Shown: positions 13,489-13,518 of the stretch, piece by piece
Numbering within the stretch: the stretch's first letter is position 1
How the letters are laid out: every line of letters starts with the position of its first letter
Assembly: GCA_017431585.1 (NCBI GenBank)
Contig: JAFRKU010000026.1
Location: 1 to 13,518, forward strand
Direction: 5' to 3'
DNA: 13,518 nucleotides
Source: a bacterium
Lineage (GTDB): Bacteria > Patescibacteriota > Microgenomatia > UBA1400 > PJMF01
Program-made: the position numbers and the translations under genes
The notes under the pieces: generated by a model
What the model saw: only the letters and a program-made list of their open reading frames with translations
Told to the model about the DNA's origin: nothing
The model's database searches: none

Positions 13489-13518
13489 ACATCTGGCTGC
13501 GAACTCGCAGCAAGATGT
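13489..13518. repeat. Palindrome upstream of aspS, related to the one in the flippase gene
   Basis: ACATCT, one mismatch, GCTGCGA, a 2-base centre, TCGCAGC, one mismatch, AGATGT: a 30-base hairpin ending exactly at the window edge. It shares its left arm with the copy at 739-768. The stretch 13434-13518 otherwise holds only the aspS promoter and perhaps the end of a gene lying to the right. Confidence 0.6.

Noticed and set aside
13313..13513. Minus-strand open frame reading LRVRSQMWR into aspS, possibly a small gene
   Set aside because: Most of it overlies the start of aspS in another frame, with no start signal in view. The similarity to the flippase peptide is better treated as the shared palindrome, though a gene end from the right cannot be excluded.
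1..13518. CRISPR arrays, tRNA or rRNA genes, insertion sequences
   Set aside because: Intergenic gaps are all under 100 bp and no repeat-spacer pattern, transposase motif or tRNA-like cloverleaf was seen.

Overview
This looks like chromosomal DNA from a small-genome bacterium, most probably a member of Patescibacteria (Candidate Phyla Radiation). That placement is an inference. It rests on very dense packing with 4-bp stop/start overlaps, first genes that appear leaderless, an aspartyl-tRNA synthetase without the usual bacterial GAD insertion, and several small envelope proteins resembling hypothetical families I associate with that group. TGA is used as a normal stop (for example at the ends of aspS, cysS and the nucleotidyltransferase), so a code that reads UGA as glycine is unlikely. 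No rRNA, tRNA, CRISPR array, transposase or phage gene was seen, and no stretch above 300 bases lacks a gene.

Layout. (1) 1-1947, minus strand: a sugar-nucleotidyltransferase-like gene followed by a polysaccharide flippase that runs off the left edge. (2) 2009-6238, plus strand: a secreted TPM-domain protein (YgcG type), lemA, an HD-domain CCA-adding enzyme/poly(A) polymerase, and a secreted esterase with its own near-consensus promoter. Groups 1 and 2 diverge from a 61-bp intergenic region with back-to-back promoters. (3) 6235-13419, all minus strand, listed in order of transcription: aspS and rmlA (overlapping), a secreted helical protein and an 80-residue membrane protein, then a lipoprotein, cysS and an SF2 helicase (both junctions overlapping). 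The helicase and esterase converge with stop codons sharing four bases.

How the genes fit together. The flippase, the nucleotidyltransferase and RmlA point to export of surface polysaccharide built from activated sugars. TPM, LemA, esterase, lipoprotein, helical protein and small membrane protein form a large envelope component. AspS, CysS and the CCA enzyme serve translation.

The clearest regulatory pattern is a repeated promoter form, usually TGnTATAAT, lying 5 to 8 bases before the start codon of the first gene of a unit, which implies leaderless or nearly leaderless mRNAs. Shine-Dalgarno sequences are seen at three other genes: lemA, the 80-residue gene and rmlA. A second unexplained signal is a pair of related palindromes near the two ends of the window, one inside the flippase gene and one upstream of aspS, which differ by a compensatory base-pair swap. 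I did not find a clear new defence or mobile system.
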